DNA of 64,000 nt from Methanohalophilus sp. (GTDB taxonomy: Archaea; Halobacteriota; Methanosarcinia; Methanosarcinales; Methanosarcinaceae). This document shows positions 17,498-26,822 of this stretch, in pieces. The position numbers and the translations under genes are program-made. The DNA lies in contig NZ_JASGLW010000003.1 of assembly GCF_030156785.1 (NCBI RefSeq), positions 1 to 64,000 of the forward strand. The letters are read 5' to 3'. Numbering within the stretch: the stretch's first letter is position 1; every line of letters starts with the position of its first letter. The notes beneath the pieces were generated by a model, which saw only the letters and a list, made by a program, of their open reading frames with translations, searched no databases and had not been told where the DNA came from.

Positions 17498-19471
17498 ATG
17501 AACATTAAAAGTCGTATCATTTATGGAATTGATATTGCACGGGGCTCATCACGTTCCAAGCAGGCTGCGCGTTATGCTTTAGTGATACTGGACAATAATT
17601 CCGTATCATATTACACAATGATCAGCCTGCACAGGATATTGCGGATGGTAAGACGCGATATTCCTTCCATTATAGCTGTAGATAATATATTTGAGCTGGC
17701 ACCTGATAAGAAGGGTCTTGTCCGCATCCTTGACAGGCTCCCTTCTGAAGTAAAGCTTGTACAGGTAACAGGTGGGATGAAGCAGGAGGGACTTTTACAT
17801 CTTGCCAAAAAACATGGATTTACTTTTGATCCCAAAGATCCGGTTGAAGAGGCTGAAATCTGTGCCCGGCTTGCTGATATGGGTGTGGGTTGTGAGGTTT
17901 TACTTTTCGAGGACATAACCAGGATAAAAGTGAGTCGCTCCCGTTCTCTTGGTAGAGGGGGGTGGAGTCAGAACCGATACAGGCGAAAAGTCCATGGAGC
18001 TGTGAAAGTAAAGAGTCGGGAAATAGAGGCGATCCTGAAAAAAGCTTCTAAGGAGCGAAAATTTACATTTACCACAAGGGCAATTGAAGGATTTGGAGGC
18101 TATGTCAGCTGCGAATTTATTGTTCATGCCAAAAGATCTGCCGTACCGGTGACACCGTATTCGGGTTCTGATGTGCAGGTTAAGATAACCAGCGTTGTTG
18201 GGGATAAGATTCGTTACAAGGAACTTCAGGGTTCTAAAAGGGTGCCTACAATCGTTGGTATTGATCCTGGGACCACGGTTGGGATTGCAATCCTTTCTCT
18301 TGATGGGGATCTCCTGCATTCGGGAAGTTATCGAGGAATCTCCTTTGATGAAATAGTGAAACTTATTGCTGAATACGGTAATCCGGCAGTTGTGGCGAGT
18401 GATGTTTTCCCAATGCCGGATGCTGTTGAGCGTGTCAGAAGGAGTTTCAGTGCGGTTGCTTATTCTCCGGGAACTGAAATCCCGGCAGATGAAAAAATTG
18501 CGATGGCACGCCCGTATAATTACTCCAATGATCACGAAAGGGATTCCCTGACAGCTGCACTTTTTGCGTACAAGAAGTACAAGTCCCTACTTCAGAGGGT
18601 TGACCGGAAAACTCCTCTTGATGTTGACAGAACGAAAGTCAAGCTGAAAGTCATTCAGGGCCTTTCAATAGGTAATGCCATCGAGCAGATCAGGGCGGAG
18701 AACGGTGTGCTTCCCGCACACGTTTCGGAATCAGGTGAAGTGCGTAAGGATGAAGCAGAAATCCGGAATCTTGTTGAAAAGTTGAAGAGAAAAATTGCGG
18801 AAGTGGAAGAACTACAGGAGTACATCCGTGAGCTGAAAGCTGAAAATGAATCAAAGGAATCCAAAATCCGTTATCTTGAGAACAAAATCAAGAAGATGCG
18901 GGAAACAAACTATGCACAACTTCGAAAAGAGAAGGAAATACGCATAAGGAATGAGCATATTTCCCGGCTGAAGAAAGAAGTCAGAAATCTAAAAAAGAAC
19001 CTGTCGAAATGCCGCCAGCATGTCAAGAGACTCAGGCAAATTAAGAAAATGGAAAGTACCGGGGAAGGTATTCCTGTTAAGGTTATTTCCTCTTTTACCG
19101 CAGAGTCCATAAAACATATTTCGGACCTGTACGGGCTTAAAACAGGGGATGTGGTTTTCCTGAAAGATCCAAGTGGGGGAAGTGCCACTACTGCTGCAAT
19201 ACTTGCGGATGTTGGGCTTCGTGCGGTTATTGTTCCGGATGGAATGTCACATGCTGCAGAAGAGTTATTCTTTGAGAAAAATGTGCCTTTATTACATAAT
19301 CTAGATATTGAAGTTGCTGATGACTTTGGGGTTGTGGCTCCTGATACATTGGAAGAAGCCCTTAAGGAGTGGGAGGAATATGCAGCTAAACGACGCCACG
19401 AGAAGGAAGAGAAAGAACTGCATCGCCTTGTCGATGAGTACCGTAGCGAGAGGCGCCGCAGAATTGTTTGA
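17498..19471 (+). CDS. DUF460 protein with RNase H-like domains and coiled coil
   Basis: A 657-residue archaeal protein. The N-terminal 330 residues contain two RNase H-fold style segments, GIDIARGSSRSKQAARYA and VGIDPGTTVGIAILSLDG, so it is predicted to be a nuclease or Holliday-junction-resolvase relative. Residues about 425-520 are a long charged coiled coil; the C-terminal 130 residues form a small alpha/beta domain (VVFLKDPSGGSATTAA). No biochemical role is established to my knowledge. It follows rio2 directly, which may tie it to RNA or ribosome metabolism. Confidence 0.85.
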   Translation: MNIKSRIIYGIDIARGSSRSKQAARYALVILDNNSVSYYTMISLHRILRMVRRDIPSIIAVDNIFELAPDKKGLVRILDRLPSEVKLVQVTGGMKQEGLLHLAKKHGFTFDPKDPVEEAEICARLADMGVGCEVLLFEDITRIKVSRSRSLGRGGWSQNRYRRKVHGAVKVKSREIEAILKKASKERKFTFTTRAIEGFGGYVSCEFIVHAKRSAVPVTPYSGSDVQVKITSVVGDKIRYKELQGSKRVPTIVGIDPGTTVGIAILSLDGDLLHSGSYRGISFDEIVKLIAEYGNPAVVASDVFPMPDAVERVRRSFSAVAYSPGTEIPADEKIAMARPYNYSNDHERDSLTAALFAYKKYKSLLQRVDRKTPLDVDRTKVKLKVIQGLSIGNAIEQIRAENGVLPAHVSESGEVRKDEAEIRNLVEKLKRKIAEVEELQEYIRELKAENESKESKIRYLENKIKKMRETNYAQLRKEKEIRIRNEHISRLKKEVRNLKKNLSKCRQHVKRLRQIKKMESTGEGIPVKVISSFTAESIKHISDLYGLKTGDVVFLKDPSGGSATTAAILADVGLRAVIVPDGMSHAAEELFFEKNVPLLHNLDIEVADDFGVVAPDTLEEALKEWEEYAAKRRHEKEEKELHRLVDEYRSERRRRIV

Positions 19472-19491
19472 AACTTTTTTCGTCAAAAAGG

Positions 19492-20319
19492 TTAAAGGCA
19501 ACGATACCAGATATTCATACTCTCAATATTGCCGGATATATTGGTATTATTGACAAGCCTGCCACAATATTCATAGCCACATTTTGCAAATACAATATTC
19601 ATTCCATAGGAGTTTGCTCTTGCAATGGTATATGCGGTCCTGATACAAGTTGCTTTCATTTCCTTGTCCATATTCATAAGCAAATGTGACGAGAGCCCCT
19701 TTCCGCGGAATTCGGGCAATGTTGCAAAATCTGTCATTTCCACATTTGAGCTTTCATAGTCTATTTCAGCAGACGAAAGTGCAACAATTTTGTCTTTTTT
19801 AAAGACACCAAAATATACCACATTTTCTTCCATTGTTTTTAACAGGTAATCCGGATCATGTATGGGGAATGGATAAGTTTCAAACGTTTTCTGGTATATT
19901 CCAGCCATTTGTTTAATATCATGCCTCACACATTTCCTTATGGAATATCCAGATGGAAGAATAGAATGTGGATTCTTTTCTTTTGACAGGGCTTTTTTTA
20001 TTACATTATCATGCAGTTCATTGAGACGATTAATACTCCTCTTAGCATCAAGGAATTTGCTCATGACTACAGCATCTTCTTTACCATCATAATATCGCGG
20101 AATTAATGCTTCGCAAAGATAGTTTCGATCAGAAAGCACTTTTTTGAATGACTCCGGAACCTTTGTGAATATCTTCGAGTAATGTTCCTGTTCTGCAAGA
20201 GATTCCAGTTTGTCCATAAGTAAGGGCATATCTGTCGGATCCAGTTTCATGAGATAGATCCGGTCGTTATGCCTGCCGTGCTGGATAATGGAATTGCCTA
20301 TTTTTTCAATAGTATCCAT
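19492..20319 (-). CDS. ablB: Beta-lysine N6-acetyltransferase
   Basis: Acetylates beta-lysine to N-epsilon-acetyl-beta-lysine, a compatible solute made by methanogens at high salinity. A 275-residue protein whose C-terminal 150 residues are a GNAT fold: EMTDFATLPEFRGKGLSSHLL holds the acetyl-CoA loop (RGKGLS). The start overlaps the ablA stop by one base (TAATG), so translation is coupled. It ends about 20 bp from the convergent DUF460 stop. Confidence 0.95.
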   Translation of the reverse strand: MDTIEKIGNSIIQHGRHNDRIYLMKLDPTDMPLLMDKLESLAEQEHYSKIFTKVPESFKKVLSDRNYLCEALIPRYYDGKEDAVVMSKFLDAKRSINRLNELHDNVIKKALSKEKNPHSILPSGYSIRKCVRHDIKQMAGIYQKTFETYPFPIHDPDYLLKTMEENVVYFGVFKKDKIVALSSAEIDYESSNVEMTDFATLPEFRGKGLSSHLLMNMDKEMKATCIRTAYTIARANSYGMNIVFAKCGYEYCGRLVNNTNISGNIESMNIWYRCL

Positions 20320-21629
20320 TAAATCCTTCTCTCCATTCTCTCATTGTTTTCAGGAACAAGGCTTGTGGCGTCATCATAGTCTGCAAGCAGTTTGGCAATC
20401 CCGGTTCCCTTATACTCTGTAGCATCATCGTCAAGTTTGAGCTGAAGGCGGCAATCTCCACATTTGCGATCACAATATGCCTTTACGTATGCGTCCGGCT
20501 CTTTATAGGTGGTAATGACCCCTTCGTAATTACGAAGAACCACACGATTTGTAGACCAGGAAATAATATAATTGGGCATAACCGGTATTTTTCCTCCTCC
20601 GTGTGGAGCATCAATAACGTATGTAGGTACTGCAAATCCACTCGTATGGCCAATTAGATTTTCCATTATTTCAATGCCTTTCCCGACCGGTGTCCTGAAA
20701 TGCGATAAACCTTCTGAAAGATCACATTGATATAAGTAATACGGACGGACACGGTTTTGAACCAGTTTGTGAACCAATTTTTTCATAATTCTGGGACAAT
20801 CGTTTACTCCTGCGAGTAGTACACTCTGATTTCCCAGAGGTATTCCTGCATCTGCAAGTTTTTTGAGAGCCTGTTTTGACGATGCGGTAACTTCCCGGGG
20901 ATGGTTGAAATGGGTATTTAGCCAGATTGGATGGTATTTCTTCAGAATATCCACGAGTTCATCGGTAATCCTGTATGGAAGTACAACCGGCATCCGGCTT
21001 CCGATACGTATCACTTCTACATGAGGAATCTGGGTTATTTCAGAAAGAATCCAATCCAGATATTCATCAGATAACATTAAGGGGTCGCCACCAGAAAGTA
21101 AAACATCTCTTATTTCTGGAGTATTTTTGATGTACTCAATACCCTGAAGTATTTTTTCTTTTCCCGGTATGCAATCAATGTCTCCGACTTTTCGTTTACG
21201 GGTGCAATGCCGACAATACATGGAGCAAACGTTGCTGATATGGAAAAGAACTCTGTCTGGATACCTGTGGGTTATTCCTTCAACAGGGCTGTCCTTGTCT
21301 TCGGACAGGGGGTCTTCAAATTCATCCGATGATATTATAAGTTCTTCAGGTGAAGGGAATGATTGGAGATATATCGGATCGTTCCTGAAATCATCGGCAT
21401 CTATCAGGGAGAGATAATAAGGTGTAATAGATAATGGGAATAATTCCAATGTTTCTTCAAGCTTCTTTTTTTCGGTGAGTTCAAATTTTATTCCAAGTAA
21501 TTTCTCAAACGTTTCAATATCCTGGATTGAGTGTTTTAGTTGCCAATTCCAGTCTCTCCATTTAATCAAAACTTCTTCCGGTTCTATTTTCGATGCAATT
21601 TCTTTTTGTTTTTTGCTGCTTTTTTCCAT
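20319..21629 (-). CDS. ablA: Lysine 2,3-aminomutase
   Basis: Radical-SAM, PLP-dependent enzyme converting L-lysine to beta-lysine, first step of N-epsilon-acetyl-beta-lysine synthesis. A 436-residue protein. [15 protein letters not shown] gives the CxxxCxxC cluster site, [15 protein letters not shown] and [15 protein letters not shown] are family motifs, [13 protein letters not shown] contains the PLP lysine, and CDRKCGDC near the C-terminus may bind zinc. ablA and ablB form an operon with a roughly 300-bp upstream region. In Methanosarcina this operon is salt-induced; regulation here is inferred. Confidence 0.96.
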   Translation of the reverse strand: MEKSSKKQKEIASKIEPEEVLIKWRDWNWQLKHSIQDIETFEKLLGIKFELTEKKKLEETLELFPLSITPYYLSLIDADDFRNDPIYLQSFPSPEELIISSDEFEDPLSEDKDSPVEGITHRYPDRVLFHISNVCSMYCRHCTRKRKVGDIDCIPGKEKILQGIEYIKNTPEIRDVLLSGGDPLMLSDEYLDWILSEITQIPHVEVIRIGSRMPVVLPYRITDELVDILKKYHPIWLNTHFNHPREVTASSKQALKKLADAGIPLGNQSVLLAGVNDCPRIMKKLVHKLVQNRVRPYYLYQCDLSEGLSHFRTPVGKGIEIMENLIGHTSGFAVPTYVIDAPHGGGKIPVMPNYIISWSTNRVVLRNYEGVITTYKEPDAYVKAYCDRKCGDCRLQLKLDDDATEYKGTGIAKLLADYDDATSLVPENNERMERRI

Positions 21630-21938
21630 TAAAATACCACAGGTAAAGTTTCGGCTTGAAGAATATACCTACCAGTCAAATTCCAAATCTGGAATAAAAA
21701 AGGGAAATGAACCTTAAGTTTGATAGATATTCTTTTGTCAAAAATTTCGTTGACGGTAGCCTATAAAATAAAATACCCCTAATTAGCTTGTAGTGCTATT
21801 ATAAAATTGTCCGAATGCCTATATAGTTTTCCCTTTATTATTTTAATTTAAATTATTTAATCTGTAAGTGATTATAATAGTCAATTATGTGATAAAATGG
21901 TATGCTGCCAAATCTTTCGACATCATCTTGCTTCAAAA
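21630..21938. other. abl upstream region
   Basis: No gene. It is very A/T-rich, and on the minus strand it has TATA-like AACTATATAGG (around 21820) and ATTTTATAATAG (around 21800). Depending on which is used, the ablA leader would be over 100 nt. The aminomutase pseudogene ends at its left edge. Confidence 0.4.
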
Positions 21939-23015
21939 TCATTCGGGAATATTCGGCAATTTTGTTAATTCACCACGATGATTTTTCAGCACGTATTTTT
22001 CCTCATTCTTATCCATTATGTAATAGTCCGGCATGAGGGGATTTTACCAACATTCGTTGCTATTACATACATAGGCTGGGCAAGACCTGTAGTGTGCCCC
22101 CTCAGGCCGTCACGTATCAATTCCGCTCCTTTTTCCACAGGAGTACGGAAATGATCGATTCTCGGTGCGGGTTCACAATAGAAGATATAGTATGGCCTGA
22201 TCCTTGCGGTTAACAATTTTTGGTGCAGTTCACGTATGGTATCAACATCATCATTGATTCCTTTCAGCAATACTGCCTGATTTCCGACATTGACTCCCGC
22301 AGAAACCAGATCATAAACAGCCCTTTTTGTTTTTTCAGTGATTTCTTTGGGATGGTTGCACTGGGTATTCAGCCAGATTGGTACATCGTGGTAACCACCG
22401 AGTATCTTTTTCAGGTTATCGGTTATCCTGTGAGGTAAAACAATTGGCAGGCGTGAGCCTATGCGGATCATTTCTACACTGGGGATGTCCCGGAGGCTTT
22501 CGATGAGATATTCGATCTTCTCATCAGGCAAGAGCAAAGGATCTCCGCCTTGTAATAAGTACATCCCTGACTTCCGGATGCTGGCGAATCCATTCGATGC
22601 CTTCGTCAAGATCAAAATCCAGTTCCAGATCCCTGTCAACAACCAGTTCTTTCCTGAAACAGTGGCGGCAATAGATTCCGCATTTTTTAAAAACAGTGAA
22701 TGCCACCCGATCTTTATATTGCCTGGCTATACTGTCGGGACGCACTTCATCGGTGGCCCTGTTTTCTTTCCAGACAAGATAATCTTTCATTCCATAGGTG
22801 TTCTTTTTTTCTTTAAGAGAAGGAACGACCTGTTTTCTGATTGGACAATTCTGGTCATCCTTGTCCATAAGGGAAGCAAAATGAGGTGTAGTACCCCAGC
22901 GTGTATCAAGCTCTGTTATAGCTTGCCTTTCGGATTCTGTTAAGTTGATTATTTCTTCGAGCTTTTCAAGAGAATTTATTTCATTTTTTATTTGTTCTTT
23001 CCATTCCTCATTCAT
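21939..23015 (-). pseudogene. Lysine/glutamate 2,3-aminomutase paralogue with two frameshifts
   Basis: This is a KamA-family radical-SAM paralogue, distinct from ablA. The first frame runs from MNEEWKEQIKNEINSLEKLEE through CGIYCRHCFRKELVVD (CxxxCxxC). At about 22550-22566 the reading moves to a second frame (LLQGGDPLLLPDEKIEYL...VGKIP). At 22037-22040 a run of four C (five expected) shifts it again, after which MPDYYIMDKNEEKYVLKN and a stop at 21939 complete the family C-terminus. All parts are well preserved, so the damage is recent or is assembly error in homopolymers. The substrate (lysine or glutamate) cannot be settled. Confidence 0.88.
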
Positions 23016-23281
23016 TATATTGAATGCTCCTTGTCATAAAGAGAAAAGTCATGAATTATAGTATTTATGGTAGAAATTAATAAATAGTAAATCGTTTTCC
23101 GGCATATTCCGGCAAAAACTGGCTTTTAGATTATGCCCGGGTTAGATAGTATGATGAGCTTTTTGGGAAGCTCGTTGAGTATACGATCGGCAAGTTCTGC
23201 ATGTATCAGGAAGATGAGTTTGTGAGATCGCTCTCTCACTACGAATCGTATAACTTAAAATTACAGTGTGTAAAAATTGCT

Positions 23282-23434
23282 TTATAGGTATCCGGGTCTG
23301 CAAAGGTACTTCAAATCGTTTGATGCCCTTCCACAATTCTTGCAATAGAATTTTGCACCTTCAATACGTTTTTTGAATTCTTCTTCGTTGTTCCTTATGT
23401 CCTCTTTTTTCCATGCGCACATATTTTTTGACAT
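23282..23434 (-). CDS. Small cysteine-containing protein, 50 aa
   Basis: A compact charged protein, MSKNMCAWKKEDIRNNEEEF..., ending with CKNCGRASNDLKYLCRPGYL; with the N-terminal Cys6 it could bind one zinc or Fe-S centre. The ATG at 23432-23434 has GGAA about 8 nt upstream; a longer frame extends upstream to 23479 but lacks support. I recognise a type of small metal-binding archaeal protein but not a named family. Confidence 0.55.
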   Translation of the reverse strand: MSKNMCAWKKEDIRNNEEEFKKRIEGAKFYCKNCGRASNDLKYLCRPGYL

Positions 23435-23685
23435 GATAGCATTTCCTGTCAGTACACGTTTAAAATTAATAAAGCACAATATATAATAATAGTTTATGAA
23501 TATTAAAAGCTGGTGTTGTTCTGATCTGTTGAGAAGGTGACAGGTTAGAAACCTGCTCTGTGGGGGAGGAGTCCATGGAACATGTGAAGAAGATGAGTTT
23601 GTAATGGTTTGTTTTCATACTGTTTTTTCTAGCAGAAAATTAACTTTCATTAGACAAACTTATATTTTGTCAAATTCTTTTTAAA

Positions 23686-24300
23686 TTGAGAAGCAGGATT
23701 TTGGATAAAAATTACAAGTTTGAAATTTTACTGGCGATTTTGGTTGTTTTTTTTGTCAGGATCTATATCATATTTCATAGCCGAAGGTGCACAAGATACA
23801 GCAAATGAAGCTAATCGTATTGCTGAAGATGCCAAAAATGAAGCCACCAAAGCAAATGATCATATTGAAATAATCGAAAGTCGACTTTAAAAGTTGGCAA
23901 TTTTAGATACAACAACACAGAAAAAACAATTAAAACAGATTTAATAAATGGATACTATGTTCGCTATCCTGCATATGTTTATGGTGCAAAATTGTACGTA
24001 GACTATTATCCAATTGAAAGCAACTTTGGACCAACAAGTGGCGACCCACTTTTGCTCGGGCAAGGTGAAAGAGTTTCTCTAAAAATACCGGTTAAGGATT
24101 ACATTGATGAATCAAATGATGGTGCATTTAATTTGACTGTTGAAATAAAATACTTGGACTATACTAACATGACAGAAAAAGCTACTTTTGTGACTTTCAA
24201 AGTCCTGTTTTCAAATAACAACATGACTGGCATGACTCCAGTAGAAATGTATGTAGTCGAATATCCAGATAAAATAGGCCACGTATCTGGAAATTTTTGA
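23686..24300 (+). pseudogene. Broken membrane-anchored protein gene (two frameshifts)
   Basis: Pieces in three frames make one plausible protein. A basic start and membrane helix (KFEILLAILVVFFV) runs into a T8 run at 23747-23754, where the frame shifts. SISYFIAEGAQDTANEANRI and an Ala/Glu/Asn-rich helix follow up to TAA at 23888-23890. A third frame resumes near STLKVGNFRYNNTEK and runs to TGA at 24298-24300 as an extracytoplasmic beta-rich domain with many NxT/S sites. The intact gene would encode a single-pass surface protein. No family recognised. The start codon (TTG 23686 or 23701) is uncertain. Confidence 0.6.
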
Positions 24301-24314
24301 AATTACGAAATCCC

Positions 24315-24860
24315 TTATTTCCGATCAAAGAAAGGATTCTTCCCACTTATACTAAGCGGCATCCCGATAGCAACATCAGCATCAATCAAACCTGCCTGCT
24401 TTGTTGCCATTCCCGCTGAATACATCATTCGGCTGTCGATGCATAGATCCTTGGCTTTTGCTGCGGCGGCGCCGAGTGCAATTCCGAGATCGATGTGCTT
24501 GAATGCACAGATGGGTCCATCATAGTCGTGGTAAAGTTTATTCTGCTTGAGCATTTCGTTACACTCTGCATGTCCACAGGCTCCACAGTTAAGTCCTTCG
24601 ACCCCTGAGCTTTTGACGCCGATTAGCAGCAGAGCATCTGCCTGCCTTACATTGCCTGCGTCCCTTTTGAGAAAAGCAAACTTCTCACCTTTCAGGTCGG
24701 CGAGTTCTTCCATTTTGGCTGCGATTTTCTCCCGGTCTTCGGCTTCTGCGAAAGCCGTGACAATGTCATCGATACCTTTTGTTTTCGGTGCGGTGCGAGC
24801 AGCAGTCAGGATTAGTGCTGCCATTGTTTCGATATCGTGCTTTTCATGATTAAATAACAT
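24315..24860 (-). CDS. DUF2148 ferredoxin-like domain protein
   Basis: A 181-residue protein of a family found in methanogens and anaerobes. The central cysteine set GLNCGACGHAEC followed by ICAFKHIDLGIALG is the family signature and should hold an Fe-S cluster. LILTAARTAPKTKGIDDI near the start resembles nitroreductase-like dimer segments. No reaction is known. It is divergent from mobA across about 75 bp, so the promoters of both are back to back. Confidence 0.88.
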   Translation of the reverse strand: MLFNHEKHDIETMAALILTAARTAPKTKGIDDIVTAFAEAEDREKIAAKMEELADLKGEKFAFLKRDAGNVRQADALLLIGVKSSGVEGLNCGACGHAECNEMLKQNKLYHDYDGPICAFKHIDLGIALGAAAAKAKDLCIDSRMMYSAGMATKQAGLIDADVAIGMPLSISGKNPFFDRK

Positions 24861-24936
24861 ATTTTCAGATAGGTGATTCCTTGTGTTTAATATTTTCTTT
24901 CTCCTCTGGCAGAAATATTTAAAGCCAGAAGTTTTA

Positions 24937-25563
24937 ATGAAGGATCATATGTATTTCACATCTCTCATCCTTGCAGGCGGGAAAGCGGAGAGGCTGGATA
25001 ATCATGAAAAAGCTCTTCTACTTCTGGACAGTACTCCTTTATTGAAAGTTATTATGGATTCCCTTAAAACAGTAAGCTCCGAGATCATAGTCTCACTGCG
25101 GGATGAGAGCCAAAGGGATTTGCTTTTTCCGCTGCTTCAGGATTCAACGGTGGTATTTGACAGTTTCAAGGGCAAAGGTCCACTTGCAGGAATCATTGAG
25201 GGATTTAAGGCAAGCAGTCATGAATATGTTTTTGTCACAGCCTGCGACATGCCCTTTGTTAATGTGAAGGTCATTGACTATCTTTTCAATGCTGCACAGG
25301 GTCATGATGCAGCCCTTATTCGCAACTCCGACGGACGCTTCCAGTCCATCTATGCATTTTATCGGGCAAAAGCCATGATTCCACTGATCGAAAAATGCCT
25401 TGATGAAGGGAAAAACTTCATTCTTGCACCGGTTTTTGAACTTAATGATGTAGTCGCAGTGGACATATCTAAAATCAGGAAGATAGATCCGAAACTCAAA
25501 TGTCTTGTAAACATCAATACTCTTCAGGATCTTAAAAAAACGGGAATAAGCATCGCTGATTAA
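24937..25563 (+). CDS. mobA: Molybdenum cofactor guanylyltransferase-type nucleotidyltransferase
   Basis: About 208 residues of the MobA family, which joins GMP to molybdopterin for molybdo- or tungsto-enzymes such as formylmethanofuran dehydrogenase. LILAGGKAERLDNHEKALL is the nucleotide-binding loop (a slightly altered GGxSxRMGxDK), and FVTACDMPFVN the metal-binding Asp motif. Starts at 24937 or 24949 are possible; a TATA-like AAATATTTAAA at about 24912 would place transcription start near either. The tail overlaps the convergent beta-CASP gene by 4 bp. Confidence 0.85.
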   Translation: MKDHMYFTSLILAGGKAERLDNHEKALLLLDSTPLLKVIMDSLKTVSSEIIVSLRDESQRDLLFPLLQDSTVVFDSFKGKGPLAGIIEGFKASSHEYVFVTACDMPFVNVKVIDYLFNAAQGHDAALIRNSDGRFQSIYAFYRAKAMIPLIEKCLDEGKNFILAPVFELNDVVAVDISKIRKIDPKLKCLVNINTLQDLKKTGISIAD

Positions 25564-26807
25564 TCAACAATGTAAGTTTCACCGTTTTCAGGTGCATAGG
25601 CAGGAATATCATGTGTCTCTGAAACCCACTTGGCAAAACCCTTTGTATTGTGACCGTCTCCATGCATGGTAAATACGACTTCAGTTCCATTGCGGCAGAA
25701 ATGATTCACAATTTCCTTCAATTCCTTCTCCCCGCAATGGGCTGAAAAGTCATATTGCTCAATCTTCGGTTTCAGGTGTAAAATCCGGTCATTATTTTCA
25801 ATCATGCCTCTTTCAAGAGCAAGCCTGCCGTTTGTACCCTCAACCTGATATCCTGTAAGTATGATCTTGGCTTTCGGATCATTGTAGAGCTTCTCCAGAT
25901 AGTACAAAACTGGACCGCCGTTCAGCATTCCGGCGGTAGTAACAATAACAGAACTCTCCAGCTCAACTTGCTTTCTATTTGCTCCTCTGACCAGTGTAGC
26001 TGCTTCAAAAGCACGACTCAGTTCCTTAGGCGAGCGCACCGAATCGGGATGTTCCAGCATTTCCTTAAACATCCTTAAGCCCATGCCGTCAACATAAGCG
26101 GGAATACCTTCGGATTGGAGCAGCATCATTATCTCCTGTGTCCTGCCAATTGCAAAAGCAGGAATAAGGACCGTACCGCCGATATCAAGGGTCTCGTAAA
26201 GGGATTCAATGAATTTCCTCTCAGTTTCCTTTCTTGGAGGATGGTCAACCGAATAATAGGTACTTTCAATTATCAGGACATCTGCTTCTGGAAACTCTTT
26301 AGCACCACTCACAAGCCTTGTATCGGTTGTACTAATATCACCTGTGTAAAAGAGACTCTTGCCGGTTGGATCTTCGAGATAAATCCCACATGCTCCCGGG
26401 ATATGACCTGCATCATAAAACTGTACACTGTACCCTTGGCTTTTGAAGTTTTCTCCCACCTCTTTTAGTCTTGTTCTCTGGGCAAGAACCTGCAAATCTC
26501 TCTCATCATAAGGAGTGGGGATACCACGGTCTTCTGAAATCTTAAGAGTATCCTTTCCTAGGATCTGCGTAAACCTTGAAGTCATGGGTGACATATACAC
26601 TTCTGGAGCAAGATCCATCAGATTTGCAACCGCACCGCAATGATCAAGGTGTCCATGAGACACCAGTACAGTTTTCGGGAAGATCCCATCAAGCGGGTAT
26701 TCAGGGTAGTCTCCAGGTTTGATCCCGTAATCAAGCAAAACTTCTTCATTTACGAGAACTGCGGACCTCCCTACTTCTCCACTACCTCCTTTAAAATCAA
26801 GTTGCAT
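25560..26807 (-). CDS. Metallo-beta-lactamase/beta-CASP ribonuclease-like protein
   Basis: A 415-residue cytoplasmic enzyme of the beta-CASP group that includes archaeal CPSF-like and RNase J proteins. Zinc motif 2 is SHGHLDHCGA, with further ligands in AGHIPGACG, YTGDIS and the C-terminal DFSAHC and HGDG. It lacks the KH domains of aCPSF1, so it resembles aCPSF2-type proteins; endo- versus exonuclease activity is unknown. It lies 15 bp downstream of topA in the same direction. Confidence 0.92.
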   Translation of the reverse strand: MQLDFKGGSGEVGRSAVLVNEEVLLDYGIKPGDYPEYPLDGIFPKTVLVSHGHLDHCGAVANLMDLAPEVYMSPMTSRFTQILGKDTLKISEDRGIPTPYDERDLQVLAQRTRLKEVGENFKSQGYSVQFYDAGHIPGACGIYLEDPTGKSLFYTGDISTTDTRLVSGAKEFPEADVLIIESTYYSVDHPPRKETERKFIESLYETLDIGGTVLIPAFAIGRTQEIMMLLQSEGIPAYVDGMGLRMFKEMLEHPDSVRSPKELSRAFEAATLVRGANRKQVELESSVIVTTAGMLNGGPVLYYLEKLYNDPKAKIILTGYQVEGTNGRLALERGMIENNDRILHLKPKIEQYDFSAHCGEKELKEIVNHFCRNGTEVVFTMHGDGHNTKGFAKWVSETHDIPAYAPENGETYIVD

Positions 26808-26822
26808 TTGTTAATTCCCCGT

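Noticed and set aside
23560-23600. GGGGGAGGAGTCC resembling the conserved 5' part of RNase P RNA
   Set aside because: No matching P4 partner, helices or other conserved blocks follow in the next 300 bases.
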